DNA of 64,000 nucleotides, taken from positions 24,415 to 88,414 of the forward strand of contig NZ_FVZF01000013.1 of the NCBI RefSeq assembly GCF_900168265.1, given 5' to 3'. The notes beneath the pieces were generated by a model. It did no database searches. It had not been told where the DNA came from and saw only the letters and a program-made list of their open reading frames with translations. A program made the translations under genes and the position numbers. Below, piece by piece: positions 17,991 through 25,918 of this stretch. Numbering within the stretch: the first letter of the stretch is position 1; each line of letters starts with the position of its first letter. This DNA is from Salegentibacter salarius (GTDB lineage Bacteria; Bacteroidota; Bacteroidia; Flavobacteriales; Flavobacteriaceae).

Positions 17991-18080
17991 ATACCTCTAG
18001 GCAAACCCACGAGGTATAAAATTAAAAAATAAAAACATTTCGACGGAGGCGTCGAAGCATAATAAAGCTCACTTAGTGAG
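17991..18080 (+). promoter_or_regulatory. Three successive hairpins in the ftsA-ftsZ leader
   Basis: Three inverted repeats lie in the 120-base gap before ftsZ. They are ATACCTC/GAGGTAT (17991-17997 and 18011-18017), TTCGAC/GTCGAA (18039-18044 and 18051-18056, loop GGAGGC) and CTCACT/AGTGAG (18068-18073 and 18075-18080). None is followed by a T-run, so they are not simple terminators. They could mark RNA processing or regulation of FtsZ synthesis, or be small dispersed palindromes. No function is established. Confidence 0.5.
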
Positions 18081-18109
18081 TAAAAGATAGAACCAGTAAA
18101 ACAGAATTT

Positions 18110-20158
18110 ATGAGCAGTACAGAATTCGACAACATTGCATTCGATTTGCCAAAGAATCAATCGAACGTCATTAAGGTTATTGGTGTTGGTGGTGGAGGCA
18201 GCAATGCCATAAACCACATGTTCCAGTTAGGGATAAAAGGTGTAGATTTTGTGGTTTGCAATACCGATGCGCAAGCCCTTGATAACAGCTCAGTTCCCAA
18301 TAAAATACAATTAGGTGTTAGCTTAACAGAAGGTTTAGGGGCCGGAGCTAACCCACATATTGGGGAACAGGCAGCAGTAGAAAGTTTTGACGAAATTAAA
18401 CAAATGCTTGATGTAAATACCAAAATGGTATTTATTACCGCAGGTATGGGCGGTGGTACCGGTACAGGTGCCGCACCGGTTATTGCGAAACAAGCTAAAG
18501 ATATGGATATCCTTACGGTTGGGATCGTGACCATTCCTTTTCAGTTTGAGGGGAAAATGAGAAACGAGCAAGCTCAACTTGGGGTAGAAAACCTAAGAAG
18601 TCATGTTGATTCATTAATTGTAATCAACAATAATAAATTGCGTGAGGTTTACGGTAATCTTGGCTTTAAGGCCGGTTTTTCTAAAGCCGATGAGGTTTTG
18701 GCAACTGCCTCTAGAGGTATTGCTGAAGTAATAACTCATCACTATACGCAAAACATTGACCTTAGGGATGCTAAAACAGTATTGAGCAATAGTGGGACTG
18801 CAATAATGGGTTCTGCCCAGGCTACTGGTGCTACCAGGGCGCAGGATGCTATTAGTAAAGCTCTGGACTCTCCTTTATTGAACGATAATAAGATTACCGG
18901 TGCTCAAAACGTATTACTGCTAATCGTTTCGGGTTCTGAGGAAATTACTATTGATGAAATAGGGGAAATCAACGATCATATTCAGGCTGAAGCTGGTCAC
19001 AGCGCCAATATTATTATGGGTGTTGGGGAAGATGAAGCTTTAGATGAAGCGATCTCTGTTACCATTATTGCTACGGGATTTAACGTAGAACAGCAAAACG
19101 AAATTGTAAATACCGAAACCAAAAAAATAATCCACACGCTGGAGGACGATCAGAAAGCGGAACAGAATTTAAATCCGAAGAAAACTCGTTCTTACCCTGA
19201 ATTCAACCAAAGGGTGGAAGAGCCTAAGCAAGAAGAACCAAAAGCGCAGGAGGCAGAAAAACCAATTGTACATACTTTAGATGATAGTGTAGAGGAGGTA
19301 GATGAATTGGGAAATATTCAGAATAAAGAAGATGAATTATTGCAAACGCCACCTTCGGCGAGGAATATGGAAGTTTCTTATGAGGAAATAAATCCCGACG
19401 ATTTTATTATTAATGATACTTCAGAAGAAGTAAAGCAGATGGATGTTAATGAGCCGGAAGAGGTTCAGAATGATAATGAAGATCAGTTTATGTTCACTTT
19501 CGATTTTCCTATAAACCAGGAGAAAAAAGAAGAACCTCAACGAGAGCAGCCTAAACAGCAGCAACAACAGCAACAACAACAAACCAGGCCACAACAGCCG
19601 CAACAGGAAAGAAAGCAGGAAATTAGACATCAGCTTGAAGAAGATGAGTCTAAGAATATAGAGGTCAATGAACCTGTGGAAATTGTTCCGGTAACCGAGA
19701 GTTCCACACGTGGAGTTAAGCGTTACAGCCTGGACGATTATATGGAGTTTGAGCAATCTTTAGATCGCTCTAAACCCCAGGCCAAAAAGAAAGAGGAGCC
19801 AAAGGATGAAACAATTGCTTTTGAAAAGAAAACGGTAAAACCAGAACCTCAAAATCCTGAAAAAAAGCAGGAAGAGCACGGTGAGGAAGATCCGTTTAAC
19901 AATCCAATTTCTGAAGTGCTAATAGAACGTGCAGCAGAGCGTAGGGCTAAAATGAAGGAGTTTAATTACAAGTTTAGAAGTAATGCAGCCCAGATTGATG
20001 AAATTGAAAAGCAACCTGCCTATAAAAGACAGGGAGTAGATTTGGATAAAAACGATAGAGGAGAAGGGAAGTTATCTAGAACTACCCTGGGGCAGGACGA
20101 TAATGATGATCTTCACTTTAGAAGAAATAACTCCTTTTTACACGATAATGTAGACTAA
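18110..20158 (+). CDS. ftsZ: Cell division GTPase FtsZ with long C-terminal linker
   Basis: FtsZ is the tubulin-like GTPase that forms the division ring. The GTPase part (about residues 1-330) has VIGVGGGGSNAINHM, the tubulin signature GGGTGTG at residues 114-120, and ATASRGIAEVI. From about residue 340 to the end at 682 runs an acidic, low-complexity linker rich in E, Q, K and P. It contains a run of nine glutamines near residue 487. It then reaches SLDDYMEFEQSL and a C-terminal region with RAAERRAKMKEFNYKF. The last residues (DDLHFRRNNSFLHDNVD) may act as the partner-binding tail. FtsZ is usually about 380-500 residues, so this is long, although extended linkers are common in Bacteroidota. 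Confidence 0.96.
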   Translation: MSSTEFDNIAFDLPKNQSNVIKVIGVGGGGSNAINHMFQLGIKGVDFVVCNTDAQALDNSSVPNKIQLGVSLTEGLGAGANPHIGEQAAVESFDEIKQMLDVNTKMVFITAGMGGGTGTGAAPVIAKQAKDMDILTVGIVTIPFQFEGKMRNEQAQLGVENLRSHVDSLIVINNNKLREVYGNLGFKAGFSKADEVLATASRGIAEVITHHYTQNIDLRDAKTVLSNSGTAIMGSAQATGATRAQDAISKALDSPLLNDNKITGAQNVLLLIVSGSEEITIDEIGEINDHIQAEAGHSANIIMGVGEDEALDEAISVTIIATGFNVEQQNEIVNTETKKIIHTLEDDQKAEQNLNPKKTRSYPEFNQRVEEPKQEEPKAQEAEKPIVHTLDDSVEEVDELGNIQNKEDELLQTPPSARNMEVSYEEINPDDFIINDTSEEVKQMDVNEPEEVQNDNEDQFMFTFDFPINQEKKEEPQREQPKQQQQQQQQQTRPQQPQQERKQEIRHQLEEDESKNIEVNEPVEIVPVTESSTRGVKRYSLDDYMEFEQSLDRSKPQAKKKEEPKDETIAFEKKTVKPEPQNPEKKQEEHGEEDPFNNPISEVLIERAAERRAKMKEFNYKFRSNAAQIDEIEKQPAYKRQGVDLDKNDRGEGKLSRTTLGQDDNDDLHFRRNNSFLHDNVD

Positions 20159-20188
20159 CACCAATCTTTATTATATATTACTGTTCAT

Positions 20189-20220
20189 AAAAAAGGTGCC
20201 TCGCAATGGGCACCTTTTTT
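20189..20220. terminator. Bidirectional rho-independent terminator after ftsZ
   Basis: A GC-rich stem AAGGTGCC/GGCACCTT with an eight-base loop is flanked by an A-run on the left and a T-run on the right. It can therefore end both the dcw transcript and the converging minus-strand operon that finishes at 20240. Confidence 0.9.
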
Positions 20221-20239
20221 CTTTTATAAAAATCTGGTT

Positions 20240-20443
20240 TTAAGCTTTTTTCTCTGCTTGAATATCTTCGGTGTCTTTTCTTCTTTTAATAAGGGAAATA
20301 CCCGAAATAAAGAAAATAAAACCAATAATAGCCAATGCCCAGGGGCTTAACATAAGGGCAATACTTCCAAAAATTCCAAGAATTCCCATTACCAGTGCAA
20401 TTGCACCGCCAACGGTTAAGATAATTCCTAAGATTTTAATCAT
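20240..20443 (-). CDS. Small two-helix membrane protein, unknown function
   Basis: The 67-residue product is almost entirely hydrophobic. Two transmembrane helices (about residues 3-29 and 33-53) are separated by a Ser-Pro turn. A short charged cytoplasmic tail (KRRKDTEDIQAEKKA) follows. The glycine-rich first helix (GIILTVGGAIALVMGILGI) gives no family I can name. The gene is last in the minus-strand run from 25749 and is followed at once by the shared terminator. Strong codon structure and a plausible topology argue that it is real. It is 89 bases from the pyrophosphatase gene, so co-transcription is likely but not certain. Confidence 0.7.
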   Translation of the reverse strand: MIKILGIILTVGGAIALVMGILGIFGSIALMLSPWALAIIGFIFFISGISLIKRRKDTEDIQAEKKA

Positions 20444-20532
20444 AACTAAAGTGTTTTGGTTAGGAAAATAAAGGTAGCCAAATGTTTGAAAATTATCTTG
20501 TGATTAACATTTCTTAAAGAAAGTAGACGTTT

Positions 20533-21138
20533 CTAAGGCTGGGAACTCCATTTTTCTATTTCCATTATCGCTTCAGTTTCATTACCCCAACCTTCAACTT
20601 CTAACACTTGAGATTTGTCATAATAAGTGAACCAGCTCTCCAGGATCTTAATTACTTCAGGATAATCTGAAGTAAAGTTTTGGTAATTTTCAGAAATAAT
20701 AATTCGGTCTTTTAATTCCGCCGGAATCGCGATGATCTTATAATCCAGTTCCTTTTCATCTATTAATTTTAAAACGGCAATAGGAATAATTTCTATAACA
20801 CTACCGGTTTTTAGACTTTCGCCCAGAACGAGAACATCGGCGGCATCACCATCACCACCAAGTTTAGGATTAGAAAAAGTAGAGGGAATAAAACCATAAT
20901 TTCCGGGATAAGGAAGAAAATTGATAATTCTATCTTTTCGGTCTCTTTGGTCTATTAAAAACTCCTTTTTCTCTTTGTGATATTCTATCTTTTTATTGGT
21001 TCCTGCAGGGATTTCAATCACCGCTAGGTAATTTCCGCTCTCAGTTTTGCCAGGTAACTTGCTTAAATCTTTTGAAGGTTTACAGCCAGAAAAAACTAGT
21101 AAAAACCCTAAACCTAAACTGAATAGCAAGCTTTTCAT
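20533..21138 (-). CDS. Family I inorganic pyrophosphatase with a lipoprotein signal
   Basis: This 201-residue enzyme is predicted to hydrolyse pyrophosphate. Core residues of the soluble family I fold are present. These are IEIPAG followed by KKIEYH, the loop PYPGNYGFIP, and DGDAADV at residues 96-102 with Asp96, Asp98 and Asp101 in the metal-binding positions. LDYKIIAIP follows with the DxK pair. The fourth residue of the DGDPxDV signature is Ala instead of Pro. Unusually, the protein starts with a lipobox-type signal ending FSGC (Cys19), so it should be anchored outside the cytoplasm. The ORF has no better internal start that would remove the signal. It lies 10 bases after an unknown lipoprotein gene. 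Confidence 0.88.
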   Translation of the reverse strand: MKSLLFSLGLGFLLVFSGCKPSKDLSKLPGKTESGNYLAVIEIPAGTNKKIEYHKEKKEFLIDQRDRKDRIINFLPYPGNYGFIPSTFSNPKLGGDGDAADVLVLGESLKTGSVIEIIPIAVLKLIDEKELDYKIIAIPAELKDRIIISENYQNFTSDYPEVIKILESWFTYYDKSQVLEVEGWGNETEAIMEIEKWSSQP

Positions 21139-21148
21139 CTTAAAAAAA

Positions 21149-21706
21149 TTAATCCCAATAGATCATAAAATATTTGATTTTAGCATCATCAGGAATTTGT
21201 GAAGCCCTAATCTTAGAATCGGTATCGTACCTAAGATCTGCAGGAAGTTCTTTTTTATCTATGGTGATATATGCGTTTATTTCGTCTAGAAAAACAACCG
21301 CGGCGTTCAGGGTGTTTTCTATTCTTGAAATATTATAATCTTCCATAATATCTTTAAAAGTACTTTGGGTACTCAAACCGCTTTTGGTTTCGTAACGAGG
21401 GTCTATAACGCGTATATAGCCAATGGTGCTGGTGGAATCGAATTCCTGGAGAGGTTCTAATATCATCAGTGGTTTTCCTCCTTTTTCAAAAACCTTAATT
21501 TCATCGGTAGCGCGAAATTCCTGAGCGCCACTTTTTTGTTTTACCAGGGAATCTTTTGCAAATAAGGAATCTAATTGATTGATCCTGATGTCCCGGTTTA
21601 CAGGGCCAACCTGGTTAGCGGTAATTAAAAAAGGATTGTCTTCATCCTTTTGACAAGAGGTTAGGCCTAAAGTTAAGCCTAGAATAAGTAGCAAAGATTT
21701 TTTCAT
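21149..21706 (-). CDS. Hypothetical lipoprotein
   Basis: I do not recognise a characterised family. The 185-residue product has a signal peptide ending LTSC, with the acceptor Cys at residue 18, followed by acidic QKDEDNP. The body has no membrane helices. It contains RIMLEP-like hydrophobic strands and segments such as TIGYIRVIDPRYETKSGLS, suggesting a beta-rich periplasmic domain. It sits between a HerA-like ATPase gene (25 bases upstream) and the lipoprotein pyrophosphatase (10 bases downstream), so the three are probably on one transcript. Spacing and shared lipoprotein targeting suggest that this protein and the pyrophosphatase could act together at the outer membrane, but this is inference. 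Confidence 0.75.
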   Translation of the reverse strand: MKKSLLLILGLTLGLTSCQKDEDNPFLITANQVGPVNRDIRINQLDSLFAKDSLVKQKSGAQEFRATDEIKVFEKGGKPLMILEPLQEFDSTSTIGYIRVIDPRYETKSGLSTQSTFKDIMEDYNISRIENTLNAAVVFLDEINAYITIDKKELPADLRYDTDSKIRASQIPDDAKIKYFMIYWD

Positions 21707-21731
21707 TTCTTAGATTGAATATTGATGATAA

Positions 21732-23261
21732 TTATTTTAATAATTTATTGAGCACTCCCATGACGCCCCTAATAAAAGTTGCGCTGGTAAGCACTTTAAT
21801 GATAGCGCCCTGAGTTTTACCCGAGTTGCTCCTGCCGGTAGTAGTGACAGCCTTTTTTCTTTCTAAAGCTTCAGCTTCGGCCTTTTCTTTGGCCTCTTTT
21901 GCTTCGGCTTCCTCAATTTTCTTATTCAGAAGTTCATAAGCGCTTTCGCGATCAATTTCTTCGTTATATTTTGACCTTAATTTAGACTGAAAAATCAGTT
22001 CCTCAAGCTCGCTATCGGTTAGAATATCCATTCTGCTCATTGGTGCTCTTAACATCGTGGCGGCAAGTGCCGAAGGTCTTCCTTTTTCATCTAATGCAGA
22101 AACCAAAGCTTCTCCAATACCTAACGAGGTGAGCTCGTTTTTGGTATCATAATATTTAGAAATTGGATAATTTTCTGCTGATAATTTTATTGCTTTTCGA
22201 TCTTTTGCCGTAAATGCCCTTAAGGCGTGCTGAATTTTTAATCCTAGCTGTCCCAATACTTCCGAAGGAACATCGGTTGGGTTTTGGGTTACAAAATAAA
22301 GTCCCACACCTTTAGACCGGATTAGTTTGACAATACTTTCAATTTGATCTAATAAAGCATCTGAAGCTTCCTTAAAAATAAGGTGAGCTTCATCTATAAA
22401 TAGCACTAATTTAGGTTTGTCGCTATCACCTTCTTCAGGGAAAGTGGTGTAAATTTCAGCCAAAAGGCTAAGCATAAATGTTGAAAATAACTTTGGCTTA
22501 TCCTGGATATCGGTAAGCCGCATAATGTTGACATAACCTTGTCCTTTTTCGTCTTTCCTGGTAAGATCTGTTACTTCAAAAGAGCGTTCGCCAAAAAAGC
22601 GTTCTGCACCTTGCTGTTCTAGCGCTACAATCTTTCTAAGAATAGCACCTGTGGAGGCGCTGGAAATTCTCCCATATTCGTTTTCTATAGTTTCTCGGCC
22701 TTCATTAGTGACATATTGCAGCATCTTTTTAAGATCTTTAAGGTCTAAAAGAGGCAAATGATGATCGTCACAGTATTTAAAAATTATGGCTAGGATGCCT
22801 TCCTGGGTTGGCGTAACATCTAAAATTCGTGATAAAAGAATGGGCCCAAATTCACTAACCGTTGCTCTTAATCGAACACCATTCTGTTCTGAAATTGTAA
22901 GAAATTCAACCGGTGATTTTGAAGCTTCAAATGGAAATCCAAGTTTTTTATGGCGTTCGTGTAAAAACTCTTCTCCGTTAGACGGTTTTGCGATTCCGCT
23001 AAGATCTCCTTTTACGTCCATCAGCAAAACCGGAACTCCTTTTTGAGAAAGATTTTCAGCTAAAATTTGCAGCGTTTTAGATTTTCCCGTTCCGGTAGCC
23101 CCGGCTATAAGCCCGTGGCGGTTCATTGTTTTCAACGGAATTTTAACCGCAGCATCGGCGAAAGTTTCCCCATTTAGCATTGCGGCACCCAAATGAATAT
23201 AATCACCTTTGGGATTATAGGCCTGGCTGATATGTTCTACAAATTCTTGTGTTTTATCCAC
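21732..23261 (-). CDS. HerA-like / DUF853 P-loop ATPase
   Basis: This 509-residue cytoplasmic ATPase belongs to the HerA-FtsK superfamily branch often annotated as DUF853 (E. coli YjgR type). The Walker A motif GATGTGKSKTLQ lies near residues 33-44, and the mobile element LLMDVKGDLSGIA follows. The Walker B motif LVLFIDEAHLIF lies near residue 287, and GVGLYFVTQNPTDVP corresponds to the sensor region. The C-terminal 90 residues are a charged coiled-coil-like segment (EEAEAKEAKEKAEAEALERKK) and a short hydrophobic end. The biological role of this branch is not well defined, and no nuclease partner such as NurA is adjacent. Neighbouring genes are cell-envelope proteins. Confidence 0.88.
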   Translation of the reverse strand: MDKTQEFVEHISQAYNPKGDYIHLGAAMLNGETFADAAVKIPLKTMNRHGLIAGATGTGKSKTLQILAENLSQKGVPVLLMDVKGDLSGIAKPSNGEEFLHERHKKLGFPFEASKSPVEFLTISEQNGVRLRATVSEFGPILLSRILDVTPTQEGILAIIFKYCDDHHLPLLDLKDLKKMLQYVTNEGRETIENEYGRISSASTGAILRKIVALEQQGAERFFGERSFEVTDLTRKDEKGQGYVNIMRLTDIQDKPKLFSTFMLSLLAEIYTTFPEEGDSDKPKLVLFIDEAHLIFKEASDALLDQIESIVKLIRSKGVGLYFVTQNPTDVPSEVLGQLGLKIQHALRAFTAKDRKAIKLSAENYPISKYYDTKNELTSLGIGEALVSALDEKGRPSALAATMLRAPMSRMDILTDSELEELIFQSKLRSKYNEEIDRESAYELLNKKIEEAEAKEAKEKAEAEALERKKAVTTTGRSNSGKTQGAIIKVLTSATFIRGVMGVLNKLLK

Positions 23262-23337
23262 GCTTCAAATTTCCTTAAAAATAAGAATTGTTGCGAATAA
23301 TTGGCGGTTTTAAGCCAATTTACTTTTTAGGAAATAA

Positions 23338-24390
23338 TTATTTAACGGGGTTTTCCAGAAGTTCTATGCTTCCTTTTATTGCGTTTATCTTCGCTTTCAG
23401 TCCGTTAGGAATTGTGACGTTATCATCTATATGGCCGATCATCGCTCCCGAAAATGCCGGAATATTTAGAGGTTTTATATAATGATCTATAACCTCTTCC
23501 ATAGTAAGCGAACCGTAACCGGAGCCGCCTGGATTGCAGCTGGTGCATTTTCCGAAAACAAATCCGCTAATCTTATCCAGTACACCACCTAATTGCAACT
23601 GGCTCATCATCCTGTCTACCGCATAAATTTGTTCGCCAACATCCTCTAAGTAAAGAATGTTGCCTTCCCAATCTGTGGGGAAGTATTCCGATCCCATAAT
23701 TCCTGTAAGCACCGAAAGATTTCCGCCAATTAGTCTACCGCTAGCTTCACCTTCTCTAATAGTCCTGATTCTGTTTTCTATTTGCACCAGGTTATCGCCT
23801 TTATCGGTAGGATTGGTGAAGGTGATTTTTTCCTTATCGAATAGCAAACGTTTAAAATAATCAAAACTGAAAGAATTCCAGGTAGAAACCGCTAACGGAC
23901 CGTGAAAAGATACAAGTCCGGTTTTTTCGTAGATTGCCAAATGCAGCGCGGTAATATCGCTATAACCTATAAAGATCTTCGGGTTGTTTTTAATTGTCTC
24001 GTAATCTAATTTATCCAGAATTCTCGCTGCGCCAGATCCTCCCCGAAGTGCCATTACAGCCTGAATATTTTCGTCGCGAAACATCTCGTTTAATTCCCCT
24101 GCACGTTCTTCATCGGTTCCTGCCAGATGCCCGTAACGCCCTTTTACAAAATCTCCGAATTTTACCTTCAAACCCATCGCTTCCAGGTTTTCTTTCGCAA
24201 TTTCGTAAGGTTCGGTTTCAAAAATAGCGCTAGACGGACTTACAACGCCAACCGTATCGCCTTCTTTTAATCCCTGCGGAATTATCACCGAATTATTAGT
24301 AGATACGATTTTATCAATTTCGGTAAAACTAGCTAGCGGAAAAGCTAAACTTCCAATTCCTATATTTTGAATGAATTTTCTACGTTGCAT
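23338..24390 (-). CDS. LD-carboxypeptidase (S66 family) with Tat-like signal
   Basis: Peptidase family S66 enzymes remove the terminal D-Ala from L,D-linked murein tetrapeptides. The 350-residue protein has the nucleophile motif GYSD with Ser144, an upstream RGGSGAARIL oxyanion region, the acidic residue in LYLEDVGEQIYAVDRM, and a C-terminal His in GHIDDNVTIPNG. These supply a Ser-Glu-His triad. The N-terminus begins MQRRKFIQNIGIGSLAF, which resembles a twin-arginine export signal. Most S66 enzymes are cytoplasmic recycling enzymes, so a periplasmic location would be unusual. It lies 24 bases after a PBP4-type gene on the same strand, pointing to joint murein trimming. Confidence 0.9.
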   Translation of the reverse strand: MQRRKFIQNIGIGSLAFPLASFTEIDKIVSTNNSVIIPQGLKEGDTVGVVSPSSAIFETEPYEIAKENLEAMGLKVKFGDFVKGRYGHLAGTDEERAGELNEMFRDENIQAVMALRGGSGAARILDKLDYETIKNNPKIFIGYSDITALHLAIYEKTGLVSFHGPLAVSTWNSFSFDYFKRLLFDKEKITFTNPTDKGDNLVQIENRIRTIREGEASGRLIGGNLSVLTGIMGSEYFPTDWEGNILYLEDVGEQIYAVDRMMSQLQLGGVLDKISGFVFGKCTSCNPGGSGYGSLTMEEVIDHYIKPLNIPAFSGAMIGHIDDNVTIPNGLKAKINAIKGSIELLENPVK

Positions 24391-24414
24391 GGGGATGTTT
24401 TTAGAAATTTAAAT

Positions 24415-25749
24415 TTAGTAATTATCACGAATCTGCAGCAGAACTTTTTCCATTTCAGCCTTTAAAACTGAAGTCGGAACCGTGTAGTTGCTATTCATAA
24501 AACTAAAAATCACTAATTTGCCTTTTTTGGTTTTTAGATATCCACTAAGGCTATGATTGTTTTTTAATGTACCGGTTTTGGCGAAAACATAAGGCTTATC
24601 GGCTTTATAGTAATTTTTTATCGTTCCAGAATGTCCACCTGCAGGCAGCATGTCTAATAATTCTTCCTGAGAGACTTCAGCTTTAATTTTTTGAAGTAAT
24701 TGAACCATACTTCGGGGTGTAAAAAGATTATAGCGAGAAAGGCCAGAACCATCATACCAAATAGGTTCATCTGGCAGGTCTTTTAGATGGTTTTCTTTCA
24801 TATAGTCTATTGCAATATCAGATTTTAGGGTGTCTGAAACTTTATTTGCCGCCATTAATAAAATTTGTTCAGCTATAAAATTATCGCTCACCTTCAGCAT
24901 TCTTTTGTGTATACTGTCGCTTGGGATACTATATAGTGTATTATTTAGCTTTTTATTTAATGCTGAATTCTGAACGAGACTTATCGGTTTTTGAAGTGTA
25001 TCGCTTAAGAGATTTACGAAAATTTCTGAAGAATATTTAAAAGGAACAACTTGAGAAAACTCTGAATCTTTCTCTTGATTGTTGAACGTAAAACGGTTTT
25101 CAACTATATCGCGCCTAAGCCGAGAGGAAATTAGGCTGTCTTTTGAGCTTACCAGGGAATCCCTGAAAATTGCGGGTAAAACCACGGGAAACTCCTTATT
25201 TTTTTGAAACTCAAATCCTACAATATTGCCATAAATAGGAAAGGCGGTACGTTCAGCCGAATAGTAAGCATTGTAATCGTCCCAGGCCCAACCGGGGCCC
25301 TGATGCTTTTCGGTATAGGTTGGGGCAACGTAAGTTAGGTGATTTTTATTTTTCTTTAAAAATTCAAAAACCTTTGATTCTGGTAGATCTTCATTTAAAA
25401 ACGAAGGATCTCCGGTAGCCTTAAAATAAAGCGTATCATTTTGAATTCGGTATTGAAGCGCAGGAATAGAATCGCCTAATATCTTTAGCCCTGCATAAAA
25501 GGAGAAGAGCTTGGTATTTGAAGCCGGGGTAAAATATTTTTCTTCGTTATGGCTGTAAAGGGTTTTGTTTTCTTCAGGGTCAATTACCATAAAACCTGCG
25601 AAGCCCTGTTCGAAAACAGGGGATTCCTTAAAAATTTTGTCTAAAGGCCTGCTTATTTTTCTAGTGCTTGAGCAGGATGCAAAAATTATGATAGTTGAAA
25701 AAAGGATAATAGCTTTTAGAGAAAATCTAATATGGGCGCAATTTTTCAC
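24415..25749 (-). CDS. dacB: D-alanyl-D-alanine carboxypeptidase, PBP4/S13 family, lipoprotein
   Basis: S13 peptidases cleave the terminal D-Ala of pentapeptides and can also split D,D-cross-links. The 444-residue protein starts at a GTG and has a lipobox ending ASC (Cys26). The three penicillin-binding motifs are present: SNTK with Ser77 and Lys80, SDN in KVSDNFIAEQ, and KTG in FAKTGTLKNNHSLSGY. YDGSGLSRYN is another S13 block. Lipid anchoring rather than a soluble periplasmic form is the notable difference from E. coli PBP4. It is the first gene of the minus-strand envelope run and diverges from susC. Confidence 0.92.
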   Translation of the reverse strand: MKNCAHIRFSLKAIILFSTIIIFASCSSTRKISRPLDKIFKESPVFEQGFAGFMVIDPEENKTLYSHNEEKYFTPASNTKLFSFYAGLKILGDSIPALQYRIQNDTLYFKATGDPSFLNEDLPESKVFEFLKKNKNHLTYVAPTYTEKHQGPGWAWDDYNAYYSAERTAFPIYGNIVGFEFQKNKEFPVVLPAIFRDSLVSSKDSLISSRLRRDIVENRFTFNNQEKDSEFSQVVPFKYSSEIFVNLLSDTLQKPISLVQNSALNKKLNNTLYSIPSDSIHKRMLKVSDNFIAEQILLMAANKVSDTLKSDIAIDYMKENHLKDLPDEPIWYDGSGLSRYNLFTPRSMVQLLQKIKAEVSQEELLDMLPAGGHSGTIKNYYKADKPYVFAKTGTLKNNHSLSGYLKTKKGKLVIFSFMNSNYTVPTSVLKAEMEKVLLQIRDNY

Positions 25750-25918
25750 AATTATAAACTTTTAAATAGGTTGGGATATTTTTAAAAAATTAATACGAAG
25801 TTAAATTAATAATCAAGAACTTAATAAAAGTTTAAATTTTAATGTTACTAATTAGCTTAAATATGTGGGTTTTAGGTATATTTAATTTATAATTTAGAAA
25901 ACTTTAACACAGAAAGGA

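Noticed and set aside
19555..19581. CAA/CAG tract as a non-coding microsatellite
   Set aside because: It is in frame within ftsZ and encodes glutamines of the linker.
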